Assembly (NCBI GenBank): GCA_025617745.1
Contig: CM046856.1
Location: forward strand, 39,244,888-39,308,887
DNA: 64,000 nt
Reading direction: 5' to 3'
Source: Heliocidaris erythrogramma
Taxonomy: Eukaryota; Echinodermata; Echinoidea; Camarodonta; Echinometridae
Part shown: positions 44,516 through 55,915 of the stretch, piece after piece
Layout of the letters: each line of letters begins with the position of its first letter
How positions within the stretch are numbered: position 1 is the stretch's first letter
Made by a program: the position numbers and the translations under genes
The notes under the pieces: model-generated
What the model was told of the DNA's origin: nothing
The model's input: only the letters and a program-made list of their open reading frames with translations
The model's database searches: none

Positions 44516-45205
44516 CACGTTTTGCGTCCTCATCATTAATTTCACACTCAGAACCGCCCCTAAAATGAAATCCTGGCTATGCGGTTGCATCCTTTGTAGC
44601 ATTCTTTACTGCATTCATTCAGTACAAATGAAAAATCATAATCTTTATGGTTAGTTCATGTCCATAACATATCATAATGTAAAGAAAATTATGCAGTCTT
44701 CAGAAATACATAATATGATTAAATACATAGTACATAGTGCACTCAAATTAATTATATTGCATGAATATTATAGATTATACTAGCCTCCCCCTCCCCCAAC
44801 AAAAACCAACAAACACACAGACAAGTAAAACAAAAAAAAAAAGAGAAAGAAGAAAAGAGAAAAGAAGAGAAGAGGGCAGTCTATATACTATAGGGGTAGA
44901 GAGCCGCCAACTCCACACGATCGCGAACCAGACGGACCCCCCCCCCCCCCCACTCCTCACCCATCATGCCCATTGTATGTTTTCGTTTCATGCTTAATAT
45001 GCGTGTTACTTTCAAATGTTTTTATGGTGTAGTGTCAAAGTATTCCATTCGGTAGCAATCTTTCCTTCTTCTTGTGTACTTTTAAGCAGCTTTTCTCCCA
45101 TTTCTTCAATACTTGGAGGCTTCTTTTTCTCCCGACTAAGATGTATCAAATAGTAATTGAAAATTTCGTTATCGTTATCGTTATCGACTAATGTGACCAG
45201 CCCAG

Positions 45206-46380
45206 TGATCGTTAATTATTTTTTTTACGTAGAGATCAGTGGACCAGTAAAAATCTCGTTATCGTTATCGTACCGGACAGATGTGACCAGCCCTTTACAG
45301 TTGCGTGGTTCTCGTGCCAACGCGTTCTCCTTACTACAAAATATAATACATATGCCCTAATATACAATTATGGCAAAACATATACATCCACTCTATACTA
45401 AAATACATGTATGACTTATCGTTGCTTAAAAGGGGATTTTTAAAACTGAAATTAAAGGGTGTTTTGTAGTGAACTGTGATTATTTTTTACTCTGGAAACA
45501 TTGCGAAGTAATGTTAATCCTCTCTCTCTTCAACCTAAATTTCACAAACTTGGGTCTGAGGGTTTTGATAAAAAGAAAGTTTGTTAATGTATGCAATTTA
45601 TACGATGCTGTGAAAAATAGGATGTGTGTAGATTCCAATTAGCTTTAAGTTTTTTTGTAAACGTATAGGCCAAAAATACTTTTCGGACGGCTGTGAGATA
45701 AATTTGATGAAATGTTGTGTATGTTCAGAACTTCAGATATGGATCAGTGTGCAAAGTGAACAGTTAAGCCTACTGAACTTTTTATTTTCTATTTTTTTAA
45801 ACTTCACCATCAGGGGATGCCAATCCGAAATTCAAACAAATCAGTCAAATGAAATACAATAGTTTAATGATTACAAATTCCAAACATGTACAACTTCTAG
45901 ATGAACTAAAGTTTCTATACCTTCATTTTGATGAGCGAATGTCTTAGTTAGCTTTTACCAACTCAGGCCACGTTCGTATATTATTGAACTATATCTCCAT
46001 GAGCAATCCTTATATAAGATGTTCAAGAAGAGGATAAATATAAGATAATGATAGGAAATTCATGTAATCATGTAACGAATCAAATATTTCATTTTCCATG
46101 ATGATTTCCTTAGGTTGAAAACCCTGCTTGAGCATTATGTCAAATTATACCCGGATGTCGATTTACGTTGATTTTATTTTTAATTATCCGCCGTTACGAA
46201 TCGTGGACGTGTCCAACAATTATAATTAATTCTAACCCCCTTTCCCGATAAAGTAAGAAATCCCAAAAACAACAGAAAGCAACGATGATTAGTTTTCAAA
46301 TTATCAAAATGTGTACATGTATATATATATAGAGAGAGAGAGATAGATAAAATAGGAATGAAAAGTCCGTATACGATGAA
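45206..46380. other. No supported gene
   Basis: AT-rich stretch, with a duplicate GTGACCAG-type element end near 45290 and a TA/GA microsatellite at 46318-46345. No exon or RNA gene is recognised. Confidence 0.4.
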
Positions 46381-46383
46381 AAG

Positions 46384-46420
46384 ATTCGAATTTTCGGCCA
46401 TAGGCCTTCGTCAGGAAATG
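46384..46420 (-). ncRNA. Second hammerhead-like motif
   Basis: The minus strand reads CTGACGA, GGCC-TAT-GGCC (stem II), GAAA, then ATTCGAAT (palindromic). The core residues match CUGANGA..GAAA, but the nucleotide expected to pair with the last A of GAAA does not fit cleanly. No coding remnant adjoins it. It is read as the end of a decayed Penelope-like copy. Confidence 0.45.
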
Positions 46421-46523
46421 ATGAAATTTATAGATAGGTACACAAAAGAGCGTGAAGCGCAAAAAAACCCCGCAAAAACTCTATGGATACCAGCGCAACC
46501 ATGGTAGAGTTCAGGAAGGAGAG

Positions 46524-46555
<32 letters not shown>

Positions 46556-46686
46556 AAAAGAGATAGAGGCGTAATAAAACGTCATAAAAGAAGAGAAAAA
46601 GAAAAAAAGAGGAAAAGCGCAAAAATGGAGAAAGTTCCAGGGAAACTCGCGCAACCAAGGTAATATATATATATATAAATATATAT

Positions 46687-46761
46687 GAGTAGTAAACAAG
46701 TAAATAAAAATTGCGTTAAACTCAGAGTTTAACGGAATTTGTATTTACTTGTTTACTACTC
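46687..46761. repeat. 75 bp near-perfect palindrome
   Basis: GAGTAGTAAACAAGTAAATA at the left and TATTTACTTGTTTACTACTC at the right are exact inverses. The middle reads GCGTTAAACTC / GAGTTTAACG. It would extrude as a hairpin with almost no loop. TA and GA microsatellites flank it on both sides. Confidence 0.85.
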
Positions 46762-46997
46762 ATCTCTACATTTACAATTCCGAAGTAGAACTTATGTTTA
46801 GTTATTCTTATATATATATATATATATATCAATTACCATTGGAAATTGGAATAACGGTCGTTCATCTATGAACGCGTCGAATTTTGTAACTATGGTTATT
46901 TCCGTGACCCGACTAGATAGGGCCTTGACATACAAAAGTGAAAGGAGACTGTCCAATTTTGGTTTACTCTTAATAGATGGCAATACAAACTTTGAAA

Positions 46998-47515
46998 TAT
47001 TTGATTTGTATGAAAGCAGAAAAAGCAGAGAAGCAAATTGGTGAAAGTTTGAACAAAATCGGACAAGCAAAGTTATAATCACTACACATAATTATGGGCA
47101 TTTCAAATTAGCCGAATAGGTATGGTCACTGTGATGTAGCGGCGGTCAACTTTCCCATTTGCTTCAACACACAAAAAATGACTAAAATGTCAATTTTTCA
47201 AAATATGTAACTCTGTAGGATCTTTATCTTTTTGGAGGACCTATAACAATGTGCTATCTATCTTGAATACTGCACCGAGGGATGATATTTTGGTGTACCA
47301 CAATTAATAGGAGAGCTGACCGTGAATACGTCACAATCGATTAGCCAAATTACCAATTTGGGATTCGCATAGATATAGTCATCTCATTTTTCAAACATTC
47401 ATAACTTTCTTATTTTTGGTCAATTTTCTTTCAAATTTTCACCAACCTGTTTCTCCCATTTTTCTCATTTCATACAAATCAGCTTTTTAGAAAGGTTGGA
47501 TTGCCCTTTAACAAC
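46998..47515. repeat. Copy of a ~515 bp dispersed repeat (right end TTAA)
   Basis: Runs parallel to 60380-60845: AGAGAAGCAAATTGGTGAAA, GATGTAGCGGCGG, CCTATAACAATGTGCTATCT, GTCACAATCGA, GATTCGCATAGAT. It ends AAGGTTGGATTGCCCTTTAA, the inverse of the left end TTAAAGGGAATCCAACCTT of the other copy, so the family has TTAA-type inverted termini. Confidence 0.75.
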
Positions 47516-48454
47516 AAATGTCTAGAATCCCACATCAGAGGGAAACACAATGGTAGAATAATTGTGCCAACAATGTCTTCTTTCATTGGGTTCCATTCCA
47601 TTCAAGTTGCGTCAACGTAAAACTAGCGGCACCGGGTGGGTGAATGTAGAAATGAAGAGACAATATTATAGGTTGACAAAAGTGAATACAGGTATGGTCG
47701 TTTCCTGAACCGGTTAAGAATATGAAAATCCCCAAACCCTGGGCCTGTTTCACAAAGCTGTTCGTAAAGTTACACCTGGCTTTACAAATGACTTAAATAT
47801 GACAAGCCAAATGAGATGCTCAATCATTTTTAACTGCATCAACTAAAGTTGAACTGTGCAGATGTAGATTAACATTCTTATTATAACATGCATTTTTTAT
47901 GCAAAGTATATTTTTGCCATAATTTAATTGAGATTATTGGAAATACAGTCACATTTTGTTAAAACATCAGGAAAAACTTTGGACATCACATCTGGCACTT
48001 CATATTCAATTCGTTCGTAAAGTCATGCGTAACTTTAGGAACAGCTTTATTGAAACACCCTCCTGAAGTGTTAAATTACCATTTAAAATGGCCAAGCATT
48101 CACCACTTTTTTAAAATGGTTGATTAACTTTTGGATTAAACCTTTAAAGAGTTGCACCAAGCATGTTTAGAGTTTTAATACATGTACATGTATACCGTTT
48201 TTGAAAAAGTGGTCACTCCTCGGCCTTTTTACATCGTGATTTAACCCTGTGAGTGTACTAAAACTGGTGGTCACCTTGGATATATACTTACTGAGTTGTC
48301 GATCGCATGGGCTGTCGTTCTAGTTGGCTGTATTTCCTTTCTTTTTCTTTTCTTTTCTTTTCTTTCCCCCCCTTTTTTTTTGGGGGGGGGGGGGGTTCTA
48401 AACAAATAAGCTTACATTAACTTACACGCAGAACCAGTCCCCCCCCCCCCCCCC

Positions 48455-48496
<42 letters not shown>

Positions 48497-48620
48497 GGGC
48501 ATACTGACGTTTGAGGAAATTTAATTTTTACATGTTTTGAAGTTGAAGTTGATATTCTTTTATTTTTTAATGAGTATAGATTCATTTTTGTTTTGTTCTT
48601 ATTTTCCTTATTTCATGCAG
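47516..48620. other. Upstream region/intron of the two-helix membrane protein gene
   Basis: No exon is recognised. Homopolymers (C-run near 48365, G-run 48381-48395, C-run and a long A-run 48439-48494) precede a pyrimidine-rich tract ending TTTCATGCAG at 48620, an acceptor for the following exon. Confidence 0.5.
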
Positions 48621-48635
48621 GAGGAGGAAGATCAC

Positions 48636-51600
48636 ATGACTGGATATGAAACCATCGTCTTTCCATCTCCAAGAAACAGCAGCCATTTTGATCTCGGCAC
48701 ACCTCTGGGATCCTCCCAGACCCATGGCCATAGCGTCATCGTCAACAATGCAGCCAGATCATCGTACGGAGACTTTCGCAAGCGCAACTCTTGGAATGCA
48801 AACCCAAGAAGCGGTATCATCATCCAGCATCTCAACTCCATTCCACCGGATGCAGCTCAACCGCGCATTGTGGAGGTAACCGGGATGGACGATCTGGATG
48901 AAGAGGACGGAGATGGTCGAGGCATTTCAAACCCGGATTACCCTAGATCCGAAGCAGATACGCGCGGTCAGAATACCGAGTATCCGACATTACCGGCGGG
49001 TGCGGGACCTCCCCTACCTGACAGGGACTATTACTTAAAAAGTGATAGCAGACCGGATATCCACCGCGTAAATCTGAGTGCGGGCGATGACGGAGATCCA
49101 CCTGGGGTAACGGTTATCCCTCCTCCTGCACCGCCTCCTCCTGCACCGCCTCCTCCTCCACCTGTCCCTCAAGTACAACGATCTGAGGAAACCACTACGC
49201 AACAGTCACAAGAGAACACTGAAGTGGAGATTCCTCAAAATCAAGAACTGCACATAGTACTCAGGCGAGCACTTGCAAGAAATTTCGATACAACTCAACC
49301 AACCCGGGATGAACCTGATCGATCACAAGGAGAAGGAACAGAGCAGGCTTCTCAAGATAGATTCACTCAAACTCGACGTGATCAGCAACAATCAGCCGAA
49401 GTGCAAACGACGCTTGATAGACCTTCGCATCGTGATAACCGCAGTGCTGATGAACGCCAATCGGACAATCGGACAAACGATGCCAGCCAGTCTGGTCAGG
49501 GTAGTGAACAGAGATCGCAAACCCGTCGGCAGGACAGTAGTTCGGATCATCCCCATTCTACCCAAAATAGAGAATCGTACAATGAAGGTCAATATGGGCC
49601 AAGATTTCGACCAGATGCCTCTCATCGCTCTGACAATACTCAGCCATCGCAGAGGCCATACTTGGGTGTGGAAACTGATGGCTACCCTAAACGATCGTCA
49701 CGAATAATTGAACAAATCATTATCACAAGAGAGATTGATCGGGCGACTGGTCAACCAATAGATTCTGTACCGATGCAGAACATTGGACAGCGACCCCCGA
49801 GACCTCGATCTAACGTAGTCTACAACAATTCGGTCCGCGAAAGTGGACGCAGAACTCGCGGCTGGGCACCGTTCAGCGAATCGCATCGGAACTGGTCCCC
49901 ACGAGAAGGGAACGAACATTTGGACCTGACTGGTATTGTCGCCGGGATGGAAACTGCAACCGACGGTGGAGAACAGTACAATTACATGCCTAGCGAGAGG
50001 GCAGAACGGCGGGGAAGAACAAACCAAGGGTATGATGTCAGTCCTCCCGAAGAACGACGACGATCTGATGTCGTAGGAATGTCTTCAAGTCAGCCGGCTT
50101 GGGGTGACGGACATGGAATTCCTCCACCTCCTCCTTACACAGAGAGAGATTTGTCGCCTCCACAACTTCGGTCATCTCTGTCGGTAGAGACGTCGGCAGG
50201 CCACGGTTGGGGTAGATCAGGCAGATCAAGAAGTTGGCCGGTAGCCGATAGTGACGGATCATCAACCATTGCTTCTGGCTGGACGCAACGAACGCGGGTA
50301 GTGTTTGCAGTGATGCTTCTGCTGTGTATAATCCTCCTTCTGGGATTAGTGGTAGTTGTCTCGGTGTATTTCACTAGTAAGTTAACGATTCACAGTCTAA
50401 TAATTTAAAAGTTTGCTGGTGACATTTAAAGGGAATGGGGGGGGGGGGGGGGTTCTTTAGCAGCATACCTACAACACTTGTCGCGAATTTAAGATTTTTT
50501 ACCTTTGTCCACACATTTGACAGCGTAAAGGAGATTTCCCGTGAGTCTGTGGGGATATTTTGTTTAAAACGATGGATCTGTTTAAACGAATACACGTAAC
50601 CACACCGTTGGAAATTAGAGGACCCTATAAGCGAATTTTACTTCCATTGGCAAACTTGTCGGCATTTTTTTTTTTGGGGGGGGGGGGGCAAATCCCGCCC
50701 CCTCCCTTATGACGTTCTGGGGGAAGCCACGATAACTAAGTGTTTTGATAAAGGGAAAGTTACTGCCTCCTTTCCTCAGACACTTGCATTTCCACAATGG
50801 ATAAATATTTCACGAAGATTCCTTAAATACACTGTAGGCTAAACTATAGGTTAGCCTACCTCAATTACCACGATATGAAGTTCGAATATGAATACAATGT
50901 ATTTAATTTGAACTAATTATAATCATCTTTATTTGCATTTATTTGATACCATGTAGCTGGACCAGGAAAAGACTGTCTAAGTGGTGAGGTGTGTGAGTCC
51001 CCTTCGGTTGGCTATGTCGTCGGTAAGTCGTCAATTTTTAATAATCTGAATAGTCTCGTCTACATTTTACCGCTATTACAGTAATTTAAAAATATATATT
51101 TTAAGTAAACATAAACCGTTTTGTCACATTCAACAGCAGTATGATCAAACCATTCTTTGGAGATAAAAAAATTCGGGGATGAATTTTGGAGATTAAAAAG
51201 TTCGGGGATGAAAAAAATGACTCTCCAGTAGTGATAGCTCAGAGTATGCCTACATACTATTGTTAAAGTTCCCCACAATGCCGTGCTTTGTCGCACACGA
51301 CGAAAAGCATTTGCTTGAGCAATTGCTAGTTTTATTTTATGGGCAAGGCCTGTAATGCTGTCTAATTATGATTACCTTTTACTGCAAAGTGGTCAGAATT
51401 TCACATGAACTGGTCATAGATTGTGAAAGACTGTCGTACACAAATTATCATATCCACATGCTTGGCAATTGGTTTTTTATATTTTCACAGTGTATAAATG
51501 ATTTCAAATGCATTCCTGATATCGACCTGTCTTCATTTACTTTACAGCCTTCGGTGTGATTGGATTTCTGGCGTTCACCTTCATGTTGATCGGCGTGATC

Positions 51601-51672
51601 CTCTGTTGCTTCGCATGTCGGATATCCCGAGAGAAAAGGATGCAGAACTATCCAGTGTCTGCTCGTCGATAA
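48636..51672 (+). CDS. Unrecognised proline-rich protein with two C-terminal membrane helices
   Basis: Exons 48621-50376, 50957-51022 and 51548-51672 (stop TAA 51670-51672) join in phase and give 643 aa if the ATG at 48636 is used. An upstream coding exon is possible because an acceptor precedes 48621 and the frame stays open. Residues 1-550 are low in structure and rich in Arg, Gln, Ser, Pro and Asp, with a PPPPAPPPP tract near residue 190 and IPPPPPYTERD near residue 510 (a PPxY motif, a WW-domain ligand such as for Nedd4-type ligases). Helix 1, about 555-580, is VVFAVMLLLCIILLLGLVVV followed by VSVYF. A loop of about 22 residues with two cysteines (KDCLSGEVCES) follows. Helix 2, about 603-628, includes FGVIGFLAFTFMLIGVILCC, and then a basic tail ending VSARR. 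The topology implies both ends in the cytoplasm. I cannot name the family. The third and second exons support it as a real gene and not a chance ORF. Confidence 0.8.
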
Positions 51673-53530
51673 TGAACGGCCTTTTCAACTTAACTCGATG
51701 TCTTAATTGTAAAGAGTTGCGACTGCTCTAGGTCCTCCCATAAATCGCAAAGTTATGTTATGTTATTTGCAGTTCAGAGCAACGCAACTTTTGTAAGCCA
51801 GGGCGCTAGAAACGCAAATATGTAATCGAATATATAGGGCTAGAGTCGTTTCTACAGCCCGAACTCACACGAGGCGTCATTTCGATTGCGTCAGTACCTC
51901 CGCTAATCGAGCCTGAAAATGTAATTACCCCAAATACGCCGCTTATTTAAAGTGTTGTTTTCACTATACATTTTTGCAAACACTTTTTCGAACGATATCA
52001 TTGTTTTATGACGCACAAAAGACCGTAAAGGTCCTATAACGTCAGCAAATGAGGCCTCGTAAGCCGGGCTTAAGAAAAATAATGTGGAGACGTTGTAGAA
52101 CAATACTCAGAGTTAAACAGGCTTCCATTGCCATAAAGAGATGTCGCTGGAGGAGGGTCTGGATTCGCTGGAGGAATGCTTTTAGATTCCTTTCGGCCAA
52201 TCGCAAAGATCGAAGGGCTTCCCCCTAAGAAATTTTCCGCTATTTCTTGTGAAATTTAATTTAGTTCGACAGTCCAGTTAAATATGGTCCAGTGACGCCC
52301 CTGTCTCAAGGAACATCGTTGAGTAAAACCATGAAATGTCAAGTGGGGGGAAATCTTCTGTAGGAATTTGTAACAGTTTCTTGATTGACTATTTAAAAGT
52401 TTGCGATTTGTTAGAACATGCTTTCATAGAATCAGCTAATCAGAATCGTTATATGTGTTGTTACCTCTTAAAATATCTATCTATCTGTGTTGTATTCGCA
52501 TGGTTTTCCTCTTTCCATGATCCAATTGGTACCAATTTAGCCTAGGTTACCTAGGTAAAATGACCAGCACTTGTATAATGATTACTATTTCACTCGTTTC
52601 GTAGATTTAGCGTGCTATATATAAATCAGTACTACAATGTCTTTCATGTACGATTATTATCATCAGTATTTTTTATCCTGATGTATGTAGCTTCGGCAGT
52701 ACCCTTTGCACACCCGAATTACCCAAATACATGTTATAGACATATGCCCAAAATGCGTAAGAAGGCTTTTACATACCGTAAATAAGGATAATATAATTGT
52801 TTATATTGCAGTATTCCTTTTATGAATTGGGAAAAGTGATGGCAATTTACATTCTTAAACTTAGATAAAAGGCATTATATGAAAGATATTTACCAAAAGA
52901 GAACAAGTATTTATTAAGCCATCTAGGTATATTAATTAACCTCTACTTGTATATGCTTCGTACCCGAAATTGAAGCAAATCTGAATATCAGCCTGTTGAG
53001 GCAAGGAGCTAAATATTCTCGGCAGGGTATGGTTTAGTTAATCAGGTCTTGAAATTGCTACCATATAATCTATGTAGAATAGTTGCTTTTACGTTTTATT
53101 GTATGTATTAACCTTGGAAAAGAAATAATTTTAGATAAAAATAATAGCATGTCTAAAAACTGCAAATATTCAAAAGGACGGTGATTTTTAGCCTTATGTA
53201 TCGACCCTAGAAATGACAATAATAGCAAATTAACATTTATATATTCAGACTGTGCAATTTCTCCTAAATTTATAGGGGTAGTTATTAATAGGCCTATAAT
53301 TAATATATTGTAGACATTGCTTTCTTGTGTTTGGTTTCATTTAAAAGTCACGGTAATCGAGGAGTTCAGCAGACTGTGCTAAGATTTAATTCTTTTACTT
53401 TCAATTTCAAAATATGTTGAAACGCTTATTCAAGATATATAATATCTGTCGTGTAAATAGTTTCTTCTGTTATGTAGTGAATTTCGTGTTGTAAGACGAA
53501 ATGCAAAATAAATCTTTACTGTGGTAGAAA
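51673..53530 (+). other. Probable 3' untranslated region with poly(A) signal
   Basis: AT-rich sequence without coding signal after the stop at 51672. AATAAA at 53507-53512 in TGCAAAATAAATCTTTACTG is a plausible polyadenylation signal for the membrane-protein gene. Confidence 0.5.
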
Positions 53531-53620
53531 TTCATATATATATATATACATGTATATATATAATTGTAAGGAAATAACATAAACAACAGCTTTGGCAACT
53601 CTCGTGGAAATAAATACAAA

Positions 53621-54553
53621 TGTGAAAGGAAATGGGAGTATAATGGTTGCGTAACTTAAATCATAGTTCCCCAGAGCTGTCCTCCCTTTTTAGGTACGTT
53701 CACACGTAGAGCGATAGCAATCATAGCATCGATGCTATCTAGGTTTCGAGACTATTTTGGTCATGACCAGATAGTTTTAAGACCAAACGCTGTCTGAACG
53801 CAGATAGTCACGAGATAGAAGCGAGTTGGAGTTAGGTTTCGAAACTATTCTGGCAGCGAGTTTGGCAGGAGTAAATCTCAGGATCCAGCGACAAAGCATC
53901 CATGCTTTGCGGTAGACCACCCACCGCGCTTGTGACTATTTCTAATGTGAACGCAATCGCTGCTCCACTCGCTGCTATCTTCACTCGCAACTTCGCATGA
54001 TATAACCCCTGTCCACAAACTTCAATACCAATTATACTCGGGTCACCGTGTGTGGCGCAGTAATTATTGTTTTGGCAGCGAGTGAGCGATGGATAGTCAC
54101 GAGTGGGTGATAGAAGCAAGTCGATCATGGCCTGTCTGAACGTACTGGAAATAGTTTCGAGACTTACACAGCATCGATCGACGCTATGTACTACGTATAA
54201 ACATAGCTTTTGAAATTTGTGCAAATTATTCTAATGTATACATGTATCTCAAAGCATTCGCTTGGATCCAGCCGAGGCATGCGGCTTGTCTTTGTTCAAA
54301 ACTCACCTGCCCCCTACAAAGGAATTAATAAGGTTGAATATTTGTCAATCTGTCAATTGAATCTGGTGTCGCCGAAACCACTGACCCGTCTCGTGGTCTA
54401 GTGGTTAAGGCATTGGCGTTCTAAGCCAACGACCCGGGTTCGATTTCCGGCGGAGACATTTTTTTCAACCTTTGCAAAAATTTCAAAAAGGGAGGACAGC
54501 TCTGGGAACTTTGAATTAAGTTACGCAACCATTATACTCTCATTCCCTTTCAC

Positions 54554-54554
<1 letters not shown>
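53621..54554. mobile_element. ~930 bp element with ~70 bp TIRs enclosing a tRNA-like sequence
   Basis: TGTGAAAGGAAATGGGAGTA at the left and its inverse ending CATTCCCTTTCACA at the right belong to arms 53621-53692 and 54485-54554 that match with few differences (GTTGCGTAACTTAA, CAGAGCTGTCCTCCCTTTTT). A second inverted pair lies inside: GGTACGTTCACACG..GCATCGATGC (53693-53735) against TCTGAACGTACTGG..GCATCGATCGACGC (54137-54185). TA microsatellites flank the element. The tRNA-like unit sits just inside the right arm. Confidence 0.8.
54388..54458 (+). tRNA. tRNA-like sequence, anticodon TCT (Arg), possibly a relic
   Basis: 71 nt. The anticodon stem TTGGC/GCCAA is perfect around loop GTTCTAA (anticodon TCT). 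The T-stem CCGGG/TCCGG pairs around TTCGATT. The D-arm region reads TGGTCTAGTGGTTAAGGC. The acceptor strands GTCTCGT and CGGAGAC pair at the five outer positions and mismatch at the two inner ones. A T-run follows within a few bases, as for polymerase III termination. The body resembles tRNA-Glu genes more than arginine ones. Since it lies inside a mobile element, a tRNA-derived promoter or relic is as likely as a working gene. Confidence 0.4.
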
Positions 54555-54587
<33 letters not shown>

Positions 54588-54884
54588 CATGAAATGTCTA
54601 CTGGTCTTTTTCTTTTATATATATATATATATATACACACATATAAAGAGAGATGATTTATTTGTTTGTTGATTAATTACGGTGTCTTAATTGTTTTTTA
54701 CAAAAATCTGTACATTTACAACAAATAACGATATGCTGCTTACACTCATCATCAACATCATTGTCTACAAGACACAAAATGTTTGAAATAGGTTTGAGGG
54801 AATGTTCGAACATCTCTTGCACCGAGTCTTGAGAACCTTTTGATACTGTAATGAAACTGCAAATGGCTAATCATCATATGTGTG

Positions 54885-55915
54885 TATACTGGCGTTTGAA
54901 AAAAGAGGAAACCAACTTTGGAAAATTTCTGTAAACGAACTACATGTATATGTTTACCAACATTGGAAATCATATCATATGAAAGAGTAATTCATATTCT
55001 TTCCAAAGGTAACTTGTCTAGGTTTCCTGGGTCATGCATCACTGAACACCATTTTCTTCAAAATGTTGTGCAAAAATCTGTATTGGGTTCACTTTCTTGC
55101 AAAACACAAGAGGCAAGATATTAACGAGATTCCTTTTGTGAAACGGCCCGAGAGCACCAATTCTCAATGTGGAAGATTTTATTCTTCAAATTTGTGTTAC
55201 TGAGATGTTATTCACCCATGCTTCAGGACTTTTTGCTTTGTAAAACCCCTTTCAGATAGGAAACGTTTTGCAAAGAAGACAGCCTGGGTGAATTTTAACA
55301 AAGTTGCATGCCAAAGAACCAGTGCGAAACAGAATGATTGCGAGATCACAAAGCAATGCAAATCAAAGCCAGAGAACATAAAGAAGGAAAATCAAAAACT
55401 CATACATGTGTTTGAAGATGTGACTTTGTTAATTTTAGAAAAATGTCGGCTTTTTGTTGAAAATGGGCGGAAGATGCCTGCAGCACTCAAGACAATAGAA
55501 CATGTTCTCTGTGCTCTCTATAGATCTCACTTCTGCTTGGTCAAAGATTATGACTAACAGCTCGTTCCATGCTTTGTGAAGTTCATAAGACTCTTTGTTA
55601 AGGCGTAAATTAAATCATTAAGATATTTGATTACTGCCAATGGACATGAAGAGCTACAAGCTAGTTAACAAAGCCATTTACCCAAACCATGCCTATATAG
55701 TGTTTTACAAGAAAGTGAACCAACTAGAATTTTGAATATTTTTTTTTAATTGGTGGTCGCTAATTCGTGACCCAGGAAACCTAAACAACTTACTATTGGA
55801 AAGTAAATGAATTACTCTTTCAAAGATAAGAAATTAAATGCCAGTGAATATATAATCCATCTGTTTACCGGAAATTTTAAAAGTTGGGTTTCCTTTTTTA
55901 ACTCCAGTATGATGT
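54885..55915. repeat. Long inverted repeat (~220 bp arms) around a 575 bp spacer
   Basis: Arms 54890-55112 and 55688-55912 are inverted with good identity. Matching blocks are GAAAGAGTAATTCAT, AGGTTTCCTGGGTCA, GGTTCACTTTCTTG, AGAGGAAACCAACTTT and their inverses. The spacer carries an open frame of 89 codons (55288-55557), Lys-rich at first, then LIHVFEDVTLLILEKCRLFV. I do not recognise it, and it may be chance. Confidence 0.75.

Larger units (their letters stand above)
43539..45200. mobile_element. Element bounded by GGTCACATTAACGATAACGA inverted ends
   Basis: CTGGTCACATTAACGATAAC (43539) and TATCGACTAATGTGACCAG (45183-45200) are inverted relatives, each extended by ATAACG/CGTTAT iterations. 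A second right-type end (CGTTATCGTACCGGACAGAT, then GTGACCAGCCC) sits at 45256-45292. The same terminal vocabulary occurs at 58790 and 59455. The interior carries the tandem array at 43621-44515. Confidence 0.65.

Noticed and set aside
43753-44654. Overlapping plus-strand ORFs of 142 and 164 codons
   Set aside because: They follow the 183 bp tandem repeat, cross an inserted MITE, and show no family resemblance.
48537-48620. Start of the membrane-protein ORF before the acceptor at 48620
   Set aside because: The open frame upstream is a pyrimidine-rich intron end (FFYFLMSIDSFLFC) without an ATG start, so coding is taken to begin at or before 48621 by splicing, with 48636 as the first visible ATG.
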